Assembly: GCA_018064885.1 (NCBI GenBank)
Contig: JAGHUI010000026.1
Coordinates: 1 to 64,000, forward strand
Length of the DNA: 64,000 nucleotides
Reading direction: 5' to 3'
Origin: Candidatus Minthosoma equi
GTDB lineage: Bacteria; Bacteroidota; Bacteroidia; Bacteroidales; Bacteroidaceae
The position numbers were made by a program, and so were the translations under genes. The first letter of the stretch is position 1, and the number at the start of each line of letters is the position of its first letter. Of the stretch, positions 1 through 8,423 are shown piece after piece. Under the pieces are notes generated by a model, which saw only the letters and a list, made by a program, of their open reading frames with translations, did not search any database and was not told the origin of the DNA.

Positions 1-84
1 GACAAAAGCTTTGGCTCATGCGACAAGGCTTTTGTCTCGTTGGACAAAGCTTTTGATTCATGGGACAAAAGCTTTGACTGGTTT
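1..84. repeat. 21-bp degenerate tandem repeat, four units
   Basis: Four consecutive units of exactly 21 bp start at 1, 22, 43 and 64. Each begins with GACAA followed by a variant of AAGCTTTTG. The array may continue left of the window. The core is near-palindromic (CAAAAGCTTTTG-like). An open frame runs through it (11-214) but has no coding character, and I treat it as chance. Similar four-unit arrays occur at 21075-21158 and 63650-63741. Confidence 0.75.
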
Positions 85-238
85 GTATGGTTTTATTCCT
101 ATTTCTATGAAATGCTATGCAAAGATACAAAAAATCATTGAATTTGTCAAGTTTTTTGGAATGTTCTACAAATGTTTTGGTAATATCAATGAAAATGTTT
201 TACTTTGCAAATAATTCAATTAAAAGAAAAAATATAAT

Positions 239-895
239 ATGAGAAAAGCATTAGGAATATCTGCTATTAGCGCTTTACTGCTTATGGCTTGCAATAGCAA
301 CGGTGCAAAACAAGCGTCGGACGTTGATTCTACAAATGTGGCTGTAGAAGATGCAAAGCCGATGGTTGAACTTACGGATAATAGATTTCAAGAATTGATA
401 GCAGCCATTGACCGTAGTACAGAGGATTATGAGAAATGGCTCACAAATGAGTATTGCAAAGCATGGAATGATGCATTAGAAATACCAAGCGGAGGATTGG
501 GTGAGATTGGAAACGATGAGTTTCTTTATTATCTCGTATGCAATGTTGATCCATGTTCTTCACACACCGGCAAGATGCTATCTACAGACATCAAAGGTGA
601 CACCGCTTATGTGAAATTCAACATCATACATACAGATCATCCTGAAGAGAACAATAAGATTCACAATTTCAAACTGGTATTGAAGGATGAAGAATGGGTG
701 ATTGCCGATTATGACAACACCATACAAACGATGCTTGATTACAGGAAAGAGGAATACAATTACCTGAAATCACCAGAATACAGAAATGCTGCCGAAGAAA
801 TTCTTAACGATCCAGAGGCGGAAGAATTTTGGAAAGATGCTGTGCGTGAGGAACTTGAGGAAGTGGATGAGTTCCTTAAAAAGAATCCAAGATAA
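239..895 (+). CDS. small secreted lipoprotein, unknown function
   Basis: A 218-residue protein with a short lipoprotein signal peptide ending in the lipobox LMAC (Cys at about residue 18), so it is probably anchored to a membrane facing the periplasm or the outside. The mature part is acidic and mixed alpha/beta. A helical start is followed by a strand-rich stretch (MLSTDIKGDTAYVKF, then FKLVLKDEEWVIADYD) that resembles NTF2-like lipoproteins of the DUF3828 kind. That resemblance is an inference and no catalytic motif is visible. It ends in a Glu/Lys-rich helix. The gene stands alone, starts at the ATG after an A-rich leader, and is followed by a strong hairpin at 928-969. Confidence 0.8.
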   Translation: MRKALGISAISALLLMACNSNGAKQASDVDSTNVAVEDAKPMVELTDNRFQELIAAIDRSTEDYEKWLTNEYCKAWNDALEIPSGGLGEIGNDEFLYYLVCNVDPCSSHTGKMLSTDIKGDTAYVKFNIIHTDHPEENNKIHNFKLVLKDEEWVIADYDNTIQTMLDYRKEEYNYLKSPEYRNAAEEILNDPEAEEFWKDAVREELEEVDEFLKKNPR

Positions 896-927
896 TCATC
901 TGCTTTCATAGCAGTCTTTCTATCAGT

Positions 928-969
928 AAATAATTAAGGGCACACCTAATGGTGCACCCTTAATTATTT
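928..969. terminator. bidirectional hairpin terminator
   Basis: A long inverted repeat follows the lipoprotein gene. The outer stem pairs AAATAATTAAGGG with CCCTTAATTATTT, and the apex is CACC-TAAT-GGTG, with a two-base internal mismatch. The core GGGCACACCTAATGGTGC recurs at 8372-8393 as another terminator. On the other strand it also covers the end of the gene remnant at 964-1143. Confidence 0.8.
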
Positions 970-1143
970 TATGTGTCCTGTCGTCATTATTTCACAAGCA
1001 CCATCCCAGCTTGTGCGCGACATGTACTGAGAAGCTGTCTGTACTTTATTCACCAACACATAGCTGTTGCCATTTATTGGCACCTCAGGCATAACTTTTG
1101 GTGTCACCTGAGCCGATGTGCAAATTCTTCCACTATGGCAATG
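964..1143 (-). pseudogene. 3' remnant of an unidentified gene
   Basis: On the minus strand an open stretch of about 59 codons ends at a TAA (964-966). Its later part reads like a real protein C-terminus: VMPEVPINGNSYVLVNK, then ASQYMSRTSWDGACEIM, then a short tail. An in-frame stop at 1144-1146 lies just upstream, and there is no start codon with a ribosome-binding site. I read it as the surviving 3' end of a deleted secreted-enzyme-type gene. The family is not recognised. The plus-strand open frame over the same bases looks like noise. Confidence 0.45.
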
Positions 1144-1214
1144 TCAATTTGTATTTATTTTTGACAAAATGTACATTATTCTGTAAATCATGAGGTATAA
1201 TGAAACTTTATTTG

Positions 1215-1222
1215 TACTTTTG
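1215..1222 (+). promoter_or_regulatory. -7 promoter element of the GH31 gene
   Basis: TACTTTTG followed by C matches the Bacteroidetes sigma-ABfr -7 consensus TAnnTTTG. It lies 53 bp before the GH31 ATG. No clear -33 TTTG is seen at the usual spacing. Confidence 0.55.
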
Positions 1223-1236
1223 CAGTGAAAAATTGC

Positions 1237-1257
1237 AACGAAAACTAAAACGAAAAC
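1237..1257 (+). repeat. A-rich 6-bp-phased leader motif, copy 1
   Basis: The leader of the GH31 gene carries AACGAA-AACTAA-AACGAA-AAC, a 6-bp periodic A-tract motif. The same 21 bp occurs, in sense with the downstream gene, at 10276-10300. A related copy is at 12933-12957. Confidence 0.6.
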
Positions 1258-1275
1258 CATAAAAACAAAACCTAT

Positions 1276-3693
1276 ATGAAAACTAAAAACTTTCTATTAT
1301 TATTAATGTGTATCTTCTGCCTGACGGCAAAGGGTACGCCAACAGATTTTCAAACAGGAAAGACAAGAGTTAGCGTGGAATTTTATACACCTTCTATCGT
1401 GAGGGTGGTAAAGGTTCCTATTGGACATGAGTACACGAAGAATGGACTTGTGGTTACAGCAGCACCTTCAGAAGTGGATGTTGTGAAGAAGGGAAACAGT
1501 GTTTCTTCTTCAGAACTTACACTGTCCATTGACCCAAAGACAGGTTCCATCACTTTTGCCACAAAGGCTGGCAAGGTGCTGCTGAGAGAGAAGAGCTGCT
1601 CGTTCGAGGAGCGCAAGGATGGTCCTGATGCTGGCGCATACCGTGTCACTCAGTCGTTCACGCTGGATAGGGACGAGGCTATCTATGGTCTTGGCACAAT
1701 ACAGAATGGCAAGATGAACCGCCGCGGCGAGCACAAGCTGATGGAGCAGTCGAATTTGGAGGATTTCCAGAATGTGCTGCAGAGCGTGAAGGGATGGGGC
1801 ATATTTTGGGATAACTATTCGCGCACTCAGTTTGACGACGATGCGGTGAAGGGCATGTCGTTTTCATCTGAGGTGGGTGACTGCGAGGACTACTACTTCA
1901 TGTGGGGCGGTTCGGCAGACGGCGTGATTGCACAGATGCGTCACTTGTCGGGCGACGTGCCTATGTTCCCACTGTGGACTTACGGTTTCTGGCAGTGCAA
2001 GGAGCGATACAAGAGTGCCAAGGAGGTGCTCGGCGTGGTAGATACTTACCGCAAACTCAATGTGCCTCTCGATGGCATTATCCAGGACTGGCAGTACTGG
2101 GGCAGTAACTATCTGTGGAACGCCATGGATTTCCTCACTGAGGAGTATGCCGATGGCGAGAAGATGATTAGCGATGTGCACAAGAAGAATGCTCACTTCA
2201 TGATAAGCATCTGGGCAAGCTTCGGCCCTAAGACAAAGGCGTACCGTCAGTTGGACGAAAAGGGACTGATGTATGACTTCCAGACATGGCCACAGAGCGG
2301 TCTCACGTTCTGGCCTCCTCGCATGGACTATCCTTCGGGAGTGCGTGTGTATAACGCTTTCTCGCCTGTGGCTCGCGACATCTATTGGCAGAACCTGAAG
2401 AACCTCTTTGACAAGGGTACTGATGCATGGTGGATGGACTCTACCGACCCTGACTTCTTCAACCCTACAGATGCAGACTACGATCAGAAGGCTGGTGGCG
2501 ATAAGACTTGGCGTGAGATGCGCAATGCGTTCCCATTGGCAACGGTGAGAGGTGTGTATGAGGCTCAGCGCAAGGAGTCGGAGAAGAAGCGTGTGTTCAT
2601 CATGACTCGCTCTGCTTTTGCTGGTCAGCAGCACTACGGCTCTAACATGTGGAGCGGTGACGTGAATTCGTCATGGGACATGCTTCGCAAGCAGATTCCT
2701 GCAGGATTGAGCTACACATTGACAGGCAACCCTAACTTCAATACCGACATAGGCGGTTTCTTCTGCGGTTCGTACAATACCAAGGGCTCAGGTTCTGCAC
2801 CAAAGAACATACAGTTCCAGGAACTCTATGTGCGCTGGATGCAGTACGGACTCTTCTGCCCTGTGTTCCGTAGTCATGGTGCTGATGCTCCTCGTGAGAT
2901 TTGGCAGTTTGGCAAGAAGGGTGAAGTGGTGTATGATGCCATAGAGAAGCAGATACGTCTTCGCTACCGACTCATTCCTTACCTCTACAGCATGGCTTGG
3001 CAGGTGACAAGCAACAACGGCAGCTACATGCGTCCGCTGTTCAGCGACTTTGCCAGCGACAAGCAGACATGGGATATTGCCGATGAGTTCATGTTTGGTC
3101 AGAGCATTCTTGCAGCGCCTATCACAGAGGCACAATACACCAAGGAGCAGATCATCAAGGATGATGCCATGACAGGATGGAACAAGAAGGAGATAAAGAG
3201 CGATAACGAAAACGATAACGCAAACGAAAGCATCTTCAGTGCTCCAGGCAAGGCAACAAAGTACCTGCCTAAGGGTGCTGATTGGTACGACTTCTGGACA
3301 AACAAAAAGGTGCGTGGTGGTCAGAAGATTACGTTCGAGACACAGTTTGACCGTGTGCCAATGTTCGTGAAGGCAGGTAGCATCATCCCATTGGGCGAAG
3401 AGATGCAGTATGTAGGCGAAAAGGACTGGAGCAATCTCGAACTTCGTGTATATCCTGGCAAGGATGCCGACTTCACTCTCTATGAGGACGAGGGCGACAA
3501 CTACAACTATGAGAAGGGTGTGTATGCCACTATCTCATTCCACTGGAGCGATGCAAGCCGCACGCTGACTATCGCTGACCGCAAGGGCAGTTACCCAGGA
3601 ATGCTCACATCTCGCAAGTTCAATGTCGTTCTGCCTGACGGAACAGCAAAGACTGTGGAATACTCAGGAAAGAAGATATCAGTCAGCATTTAA
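1276..3693 (+). CDS. secreted GH31 family glycosidase
   Basis: An 805-residue alpha-glycosidase of family GH31 with an N-terminal signal peptide (cleavage near residues 18-20, no lipobox). Order: N-terminal beta-sandwich (about 25-230), TIM barrel (about 235-600), C-terminal beta domains including a DUF5110-like part (about 670-805). The catalytic nucleophile is read as D388 in WWMDSTDPD, and the acid/base as D462 in WSGDVNSSW. The usual family motif is WWMD-x-(S/T)EP; here Glu is replaced by Asp, so it is not a standard alpha-xylosidase. A low-complexity insert (DNENDNANE, residues about 643-651) is encoded by an A-rich repeat related to leader motifs elsewhere. It is a single-gene unit with its own promoter and terminator. 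The substrate is unknown; alpha-glucosidase or alpha-xylosidase are the likely options. Confidence 0.92.
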   Translation: MKTKNFLLLLMCIFCLTAKGTPTDFQTGKTRVSVEFYTPSIVRVVKVPIGHEYTKNGLVVTAAPSEVDVVKKGNSVSSSELTLSIDPKTGSITFATKAGKVLLREKSCSFEERKDGPDAGAYRVTQSFTLDRDEAIYGLGTIQNGKMNRRGEHKLMEQSNLEDFQNVLQSVKGWGIFWDNYSRTQFDDDAVKGMSFSSEVGDCEDYYFMWGGSADGVIAQMRHLSGDVPMFPLWTYGFWQCKERYKSAKEVLGVVDTYRKLNVPLDGIIQDWQYWGSNYLWNAMDFLTEEYADGEKMISDVHKKNAHFMISIWASFGPKTKAYRQLDEKGLMYDFQTWPQSGLTFWPPRMDYPSGVRVYNAFSPVARDIYWQNLKNLFDKGTDAWWMDSTDPDFFNPTDADYDQKAGGDKTWREMRNAFPLATVRGVYEAQRKESEKKRVFIMTRSAFAGQQHYGSNMWSGDVNSSWDMLRKQIPAGLSYTLTGNPNFNTDIGGFFCGSYNTKGSGSAPKNIQFQELYVRWMQYGLFCPVFRSHGADAPREIWQFGKKGEVVYDAIEKQIRLRYRLIPYLYSMAWQVTSNNGSYMRPLFSDFASDKQTWDIADEFMFGQSILAAPITEAQYTKEQIIKDDAMTGWNKKEIKSDNENDNANESIFSAPGKATKYLPKGADWYDFWTNKKVRGGQKITFETQFDRVPMFVKAGSIIPLGEEMQYVGEKDWSNLELRVYPGKDADFTLYEDEGDNYNYEKGVYATISFHWSDASRTLTIADRKGSYPGMLTSRKFNVVLPDGTAKTVEYSGKKISVSI

Positions 3694-3734
3694 TTCCTAA
3701 GATATTCCTATATATTATTGATAGTGATAATTAT

Positions 3735-3757
3735 GGCATCCTTCGGGATGCCTTTTT
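3735..3757 (+). terminator. rho-independent terminator of the GH31 gene
   Basis: Perfect 7-bp stem GGCATCC with a UUCG tetraloop and GGATGCC, followed by TTTTT. It ends the plus-strand GH31 unit just before the convergent FNT gene. Confidence 0.92.
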
Positions 3758-3802
3758 CTTTATCATATACCTCCCGCAACTACATAATGCATAATGAATT
3801 TG

Positions 3803-4402
3803 TCATGGCTTCTCTATGAATGCCCTATACAAATTGCAGCCTATGAAGTTCCCAACAACAAGACATAAGTAAAGTCCGATGATGGCAAATGCATTGTCAG
3901 CAAGGAATGGGAATGGGCAAGCAAGATAATAAAATGCGTCTGCTATGCAATGGGGAAAACCACAAAGGATGAAGAGTGGCACAGCAAATAGAAGAGGGAC
4001 CCAATGACCGAAATCACGGCTTTTACGTGCAAAGGTGACAGCTGTCGTCATAAGAATTCCACAACCAATGGATAGCGCTCCTGCCGACCATGGTCCCAAT
4101 GCCAAACGTCCCTCAAGAAGGTACTGTGCTGTGTCCTGAATAGGCATAGATGAACAGCGTGCAAGCAGCGCCATGAGGAAGCATCCCACCCAATTGCCTA
4201 CGAGGATGATGCCAAGGTCTGCCATGTCGCGCCATGACTGCACGAAACCTGCTGTGCCGGTGAATAGTTTGAGTTTGTAGTTCACTACGGTTGCAAGACC
4301 AAAGATAAACAGGAACATGCCGAGCGTCTTGTCGGCAAGGAACCCAAAGCCAGCAATGCCTATACAGATGCCAGCAAATATAGCGGAACGAAAAACGGTC
4401 AT
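3803..4402 (-). CDS. FNT-family (formate/nitrite-type) inner-membrane channel
   Basis: A 199-residue, very hydrophobic protein with about six membrane segments, which fits the formate/nitrite transporter family though it is shorter than FocA or NirC (about 270-285). Family marks seen: KLFTGTAGF (residues 45-53), which matches the ELFTGN loop of the first half; GNWVGC (69-74) and GNFIGC (near 184), the paired half-helix motifs; and GFPHCIADAF (148-157), with H151 at the place of the pore histidine. It probably moves small monovalent anions such as formate or nitrite across the inner membrane. Its ATG follows the HTCS stop codon by 3 bp, so the two genes are co-transcribed and probably translationally coupled, an unusual pairing for a polysaccharide-type regulator. 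Confidence 0.85.
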   Translation of the reverse strand: MTVFRSAIFAGICIGIAGFGFLADKTLGMFLFIFGLATVVNYKLKLFTGTAGFVQSWRDMADLGIILVGNWVGCFLMALLARCSSMPIQDTAQYLLEGRLALGPWSAGALSIGCGILMTTAVTFARKSRDFGHWVPLLFAVPLFILCGFPHCIADAFYYLACPFPFLADNAFAIIGLYLCLVVGNFIGCNLYRAFIEKP

Positions 4403-4405
4403 TTT

Positions 4406-7400
4406 TTAACTCTCTTTTGTTCTAAACTTTTTCGCGTATTCGGATGGCGTGATGCCAAACTCTGTGCGGAAGTTTTCGGTGAATCGTTTAGGTGAGCTGT
4501 AGCCGATGGCGTATGCAATTTCGGTGATCTGCATCTGGCTCTGCTCAAGATACTGTTTGCCTCGCTTAAGACGTATGATGCGGATAAATTCGCCAGGTCC
4601 TTTACCTGTGATATTCATGAGTTTCTTATACAGATATGTACGACTCATGGCAAGTTCCTGACCGAGTGATTCTACTGAGAAGTCTGGATCGTGGATGTTA
4701 TCTTCGCATATTTGGATGGCTTTCCTGATGAACTTCTCATCAACTGATGTAATGGTGATTTCGCTTGGAGCAACATCTATCTGCTCTTTGAACTGGCGCT
4801 GACGTATTTCTTTCTTTTCTATGAACTTGCGAACTCGGAGACGAAGCATCTCAGCGTTAAATGGCTTGGTGATGTAGTCGTCTGCACCAAGCTTGAGTCC
4901 CTGCACTTCAAACTCTTCATCGGTGCGTCCTGTGAGAAGGATAACTGGAATGTGTGACCAGCGCAGGTCGCTCTTGATGAATTTGCACAGTTCCATACCG
5001 TCCATCTTTGGCATTGTGACATCACTGACAACGAGGTCGATGCCGTCATTCTCTTTCAGACATTCTACTGCCCTTTCTCCATCGCCTGCTGTGATAACAT
5101 TATATTCTCCACGGAAGTAGTCGCGGACAAATCGGCACATATCAGGGCTGTCGTCCACCATGAGCATGGTGAATCGGTGGTTCTTCTCCTGTGCTTCTTC
5201 ATCATCAATAGGATTATCTCCTGAAGCCTGAGCGGCGGCCTCAGCGGCATTGCTGTCGTCAATTGTAGGATCATCTGCAACAGAGCGTGTGAATTCAGCA
5301 AGTTCAAGTGCATTCTTAAATGCTTCTTCGCGTGGGTCGAGCGTTCCTGCTGCCTCAGCAGGCTGTTCTGACTCTGGGGTTGGCACTTCTTCTTGATTTC
5401 GCTGCTGGGTTAATCCAAGAGGAACATACATAACTTGTTCTGTCGGAGTTTCCTGCTGCACAGGTTCTGTTGCAGAGAACAACTTGCCTGCTGAGGCATT
5501 CTCCGTGTGACGAAGATCAAGAAGCATGTTCACCTGATGGAGCAAGAGCTGAGCATTCTTCAAGACTTCTTGCAAGCGTTGTTTTATATCTTCAGGAATA
5601 GGCTGATTGACAAGTATCTGGAGTGGCGAGATGATAAGCGTGAGAGGTGTGCGGAGTTCATTACTCATATTGATGAAGAACTGCTGTTTCATCTTTGACA
5701 TACGGTCAAACTGTTCGTTCTCTATACTTGATTTCTGTGCCGCAAGTTTACTGAATTGTCGCTCACGCAAAAAGCGATATGTGAGAAAACCAAGTACAAG
5801 GATGAGCAATATGTATATGATTTTTGCCCAGATTGATGCATAGAATGGAGGAGCAACATTGATGTCGAGTGAAGTCACCTCGCTCCATGTTCCGTCTTCG
5901 CCGCATGCTTTTATTTCAAGGATGTAGGAGCCTGAAGGAATGGAGAAGAACGAGATAGAGCCATCATTTGTGTAAGACCATTCATCGCTCATTCCTACAA
6001 GACGATAAGCATAGCGCACTCTTGTAGCATTGAGAAGATTGCCCGTGAAGAAATTAATGGTAATCTGGCGGTCAACATATTCAAGATCAATACTTGAGAC
6101 CGTCTCTCCATACTCTTCGGAAAGGAAAGCTGGATCGGCAACAATGACGGAATCACCAACGCTGACTTGTGAGATTATCGGCTTTGAAGAAGTAAGAGCA
6201 AGTGCCTGAGCATCATTTGTACGGATGAGGGTGTAGCCCTGTGGACCTCCCATGGCAAGATCTCCCGATTTCAAGACACAAGCTGCACCGCCATTGAAGT
6301 AACAGTCTGTGAGACCGTCCTTGTGGGAATAGTTACGGACTATGGCACGGAAACCACCATCATAGGTTGGCTGTATGCAAGAAATGCCTGCTCCGGTGCT
6401 TACCCATATCTTTCCCTTATCATCCTTGAGGATGCTCTTCACATAGTTATCAGCAAGACCAGATACACGATCAATGTAGTGAATAGAATCTGACTTTATA
6501 TCCCAAACCGTCATGCCAGACAAGTGTCCAATCCACAATGTCTGATCCTTATTGTCTTTATAAATAGATGTGATAGTGGTGTTCAGGAAATCCTGCTTAC
6601 CCGATTTATTTCCTAAATACAACTGTCCCTTGCCTGTTTCTGTATTCAGGGCATATACGCCATAGAATGTGCCGACATAGAGAGTTTTCTTACCATCAAA
6701 ATGCATGGCAAGACCGACAATGTCTGATCCGTCATCTCTTTTGTATGGCTTAATGACGCCAGTCCTTGTGTCAATGCTAGTGAGAGTTCCAAATGCTGAA
6801 CACATCCAAATTTTTCCTTTCTTGTCACGAGTCACTCTCCACGCTGAGTTTGTTGGCAATGAGCCATCAACAGTGCTCATGTGGCTTATTGCCCCACCCT
6901 GACCGAGGCGATAGATACCTTCACTATATGTACCAACATATATATCGCCATCACATTCGGTAATTGACGAAATTGTGATATTTGGCACTGGTGCTTTCCA
7001 TATGTTCCCATCAGGCAATTGCGCGTAGAGACCATTGCCGTCAGTTCCCATCCACAGGTTGCCTTTGCTGTCTGTGAAAAGAGTACTAATGTCGCCGCAT
7101 TGCTGAGCGTGGCTCTGGAAAATCTGATAATAGTCATTAGTATAGGAAATACCATTCTTCAGGTGACCTAACCAGATTGTTCCCATGCGATCCTTAAAAA
7201 GACAAGTCACATTATTTGAAGCAAGAGCTCCATTTTTGTCAATCAAACTAGCAACAGATGTAGTTATGTTCTGTATTTCTCCATTACGCTTATTGAACAC
7301 ATATACGCCCTCATGGTCAGTAGCAATCCAAATGTGTCCAAGGTCATCATCAAGAACGGAACGAATAGAATTGCTCTGAGAATCAAACTCAGAATCAAGT

Positions 7401-8167
7401 GTCAGTGGAATATGAACAGAGCCATCAATGTTCATACGACAGATAGCCTCAGACATAGTAGAATATACCCAGATGGCATTATCTCTGTCAACATAACAGC
7501 GGTAGCGAGCCTCTGAACCGTTCATGCTTTCAGGAAGAGTGAGAGGATGCAGATTACCGCTGCGAATATCGAATCTCCAAATCTCATTCTCATGGGCAAT
7601 AACAATACCGTTCTGAATGTCGTCAATAGTCCAGCCATCACGGTTCTGCATGGATAATCTGACAGGATAATCCTCTGTCTTGCCGTCCTTGAAATTATGG
7701 TAGAAGATATGACCAGGAGAGATTATGTAAAGATTCTTTGAAATATCAACATGGACTTTATAGTTCATGCCGTCAACATTGATACCGAGTGACTTTATAT
7801 ACTCGGCAACATTAGTTGAAAAGCCTTCTTTGCCACCTTTGTAAATAACGTATGGCTGCATGCCTTCAATCCATATCTTACCTTCAGCGTCTTCCTGTAT
7901 AGACAATACATTATTTGCCAAATCCTGAGAATTTGGACCATATGAATAGTATGTTTTGAAAGAATATCCATCAAAGCGGTTCAAACCGTTTTCTGTTCCC
8001 ACCCACAGATAGCCTCGGCTATCCACGAACACAGCTACAACGGAACTGCAAGACAGTCCCTCATTGGTGTTCATGTGGTTGAACATGTATTGTCCCTGTG
8101 CATAAGTATTGAGATTGAAGGCAAAAGCCATCAAAAAAGATAAGAAGTATAGATGTAGCCGTTTCAT
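4406..8167 (-). CDS. hybrid two-component regulator (HTCS) with degenerate kinase
   Basis: A 1253-residue HTCS-type regulator. Signal peptide (1-24). Two seven-bladed Reg_prop propellers (about 25-690; repeated GKIWVST / GNLWMGT motifs). Y_Y_Y domain (about 700-770). One membrane segment (about 777-798). Dimerisation helices with a remnant H-box. Receiver (about 1000-1115; acidic DD pair near 1004, phospho-acceptor D1049 in VSDVTMP, Lys in TKPF). AraC-type helix-turn-helix (about 1145-1250). The H-box reads MSNELRTPL: the phospho-accepting His is Asn836 (codon AAT at 5660-5662, one base from CAT). After the second helix there is no HATPase_c domain. A Glu/Ala/Pro-rich linker (about 880-995) replaces it. 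It should still sense a periplasmic ligand and bind DNA but cannot autophosphorylate. The start is the ATG at 8167; the TTG one codon earlier is not needed. Which nearby operon it controls is not evident. Confidence 0.93.
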   Translation of the reverse strand: MKRLHLYFLSFLMAFAFNLNTYAQGQYMFNHMNTNEGLSCSSVVAVFVDSRGYLWVGTENGLNRFDGYSFKTYYSYGPNSQDLANNVLSIQEDAEGKIWIEGMQPYVIYKGGKEGFSTNVAEYIKSLGINVDGMNYKVHVDISKNLYIISPGHIFYHNFKDGKTEDYPVRLSMQNRDGWTIDDIQNGIVIAHENEIWRFDIRSGNLHPLTLPESMNGSEARYRCYVDRDNAIWVYSTMSEAICRMNIDGSVHIPLTLDSEFDSQSNSIRSVLDDDLGHIWIATDHEGVYVFNKRNGEIQNITTSVASLIDKNGALASNNVTCLFKDRMGTIWLGHLKNGISYTNDYYQIFQSHAQQCGDISTLFTDSKGNLWMGTDGNGLYAQLPDGNIWKAPVPNITISSITECDGDIYVGTYSEGIYRLGQGGAISHMSTVDGSLPTNSAWRVTRDKKGKIWMCSAFGTLTSIDTRTGVIKPYKRDDGSDIVGLAMHFDGKKTLYVGTFYGVYALNTETGKGQLYLGNKSGKQDFLNTTITSIYKDNKDQTLWIGHLSGMTVWDIKSDSIHYIDRVSGLADNYVKSILKDDKGKIWVSTGAGISCIQPTYDGGFRAIVRNYSHKDGLTDCYFNGGAACVLKSGDLAMGGPQGYTLIRTNDAQALALTSSKPIISQVSVGDSVIVADPAFLSEEYGETVSSIDLEYVDRQITINFFTGNLLNATRVRYAYRLVGMSDEWSYTNDGSISFFSIPSGSYILEIKACGEDGTWSEVTSLDINVAPPFYASIWAKIIYILLILVLGFLTYRFLRERQFSKLAAQKSSIENEQFDRMSKMKQQFFINMSNELRTPLTLIISPLQILVNQPIPEDIKQRLQEVLKNAQLLLHQVNMLLDLRHTENASAGKLFSATEPVQQETPTEQVMYVPLGLTQQRNQEEVPTPESEQPAEAAGTLDPREEAFKNALELAEFTRSVADDPTIDDSNAAEAAAQASGDNPIDDEEAQEKNHRFTMLMVDDSPDMCRFVRDYFRGEYNVITAGDGERAVECLKENDGIDLVVSDVTMPKMDGMELCKFIKSDLRWSHIPVILLTGRTDEEFEVQGLKLGADDYITKPFNAEMLRLRVRKFIEKKEIRQRQFKEQIDVAPSEITITSVDEKFIRKAIQICEDNIHDPDFSVESLGQELAMSRTYLYKKLMNITGKGPGEFIRIIRLKRGKQYLEQSQMQITEIAYAIGYSSPKRFTENFRTEFGITPSEYAKKFRTKES

Positions 8168-8190
8168 CAATTACATTAGTATAGTTTTTG

Positions 8191-8198
8191 CAAAATTA
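8191..8198 (-). promoter_or_regulatory. -7 promoter element of the HTCS-FNT operon
   Basis: On the minus strand TAATTTTG followed by C lies 23 bp before the HTCS ATG and matches TAnnTTTG. The -33 element is not obvious. Confidence 0.55.
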
Positions 8199-8371
8199 TA
8201 CTTTTTTGACATAAATACGAAAAAAAGTTGCAAAAAACTTGAAATTCATAATACAAAAAAACTCAAATAGCCTGTTTTGTTCACAATGTGAGTTATAAAA
8301 ATCACTGTTCAACTTTCTAATCGGATTAGCTTAGCATATGAACGCATTCGTTTACCATATTGCATAAAAAA

Positions 8372-8393
8372 GGGCACACCTAATGGTGCGCCC
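8372..8393 (-). terminator. rho-independent terminator of the RagAB-type operon
   Basis: On the minus strand GGGCGCACC-ATTA-GGTGTGCCC forms a 9-bp stem (one G-U pair) followed by TTTTTT. It is 30 bp after the stop codon of the secreted repeat protein and shares its 22-bp core with the hairpin at 938-959. Confidence 0.9.
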
Positions 8394-8423
8394 ATAATAT
8401 ATTAATGTATGTATCAAGTCAGA

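Noticed and set aside
11-214. Open frame through the 21-bp array at the window start
   Set aside because: The peptide is a by-product of a repeat with a multiple-of-three unit; no ribosome-binding site and no protein-like composition.
973-1164. Plus-strand open frame of 63 codons
   Set aside because: Cys/His-rich shadow of the minus-strand gene remnant; the minus frame has the protein-like reading.
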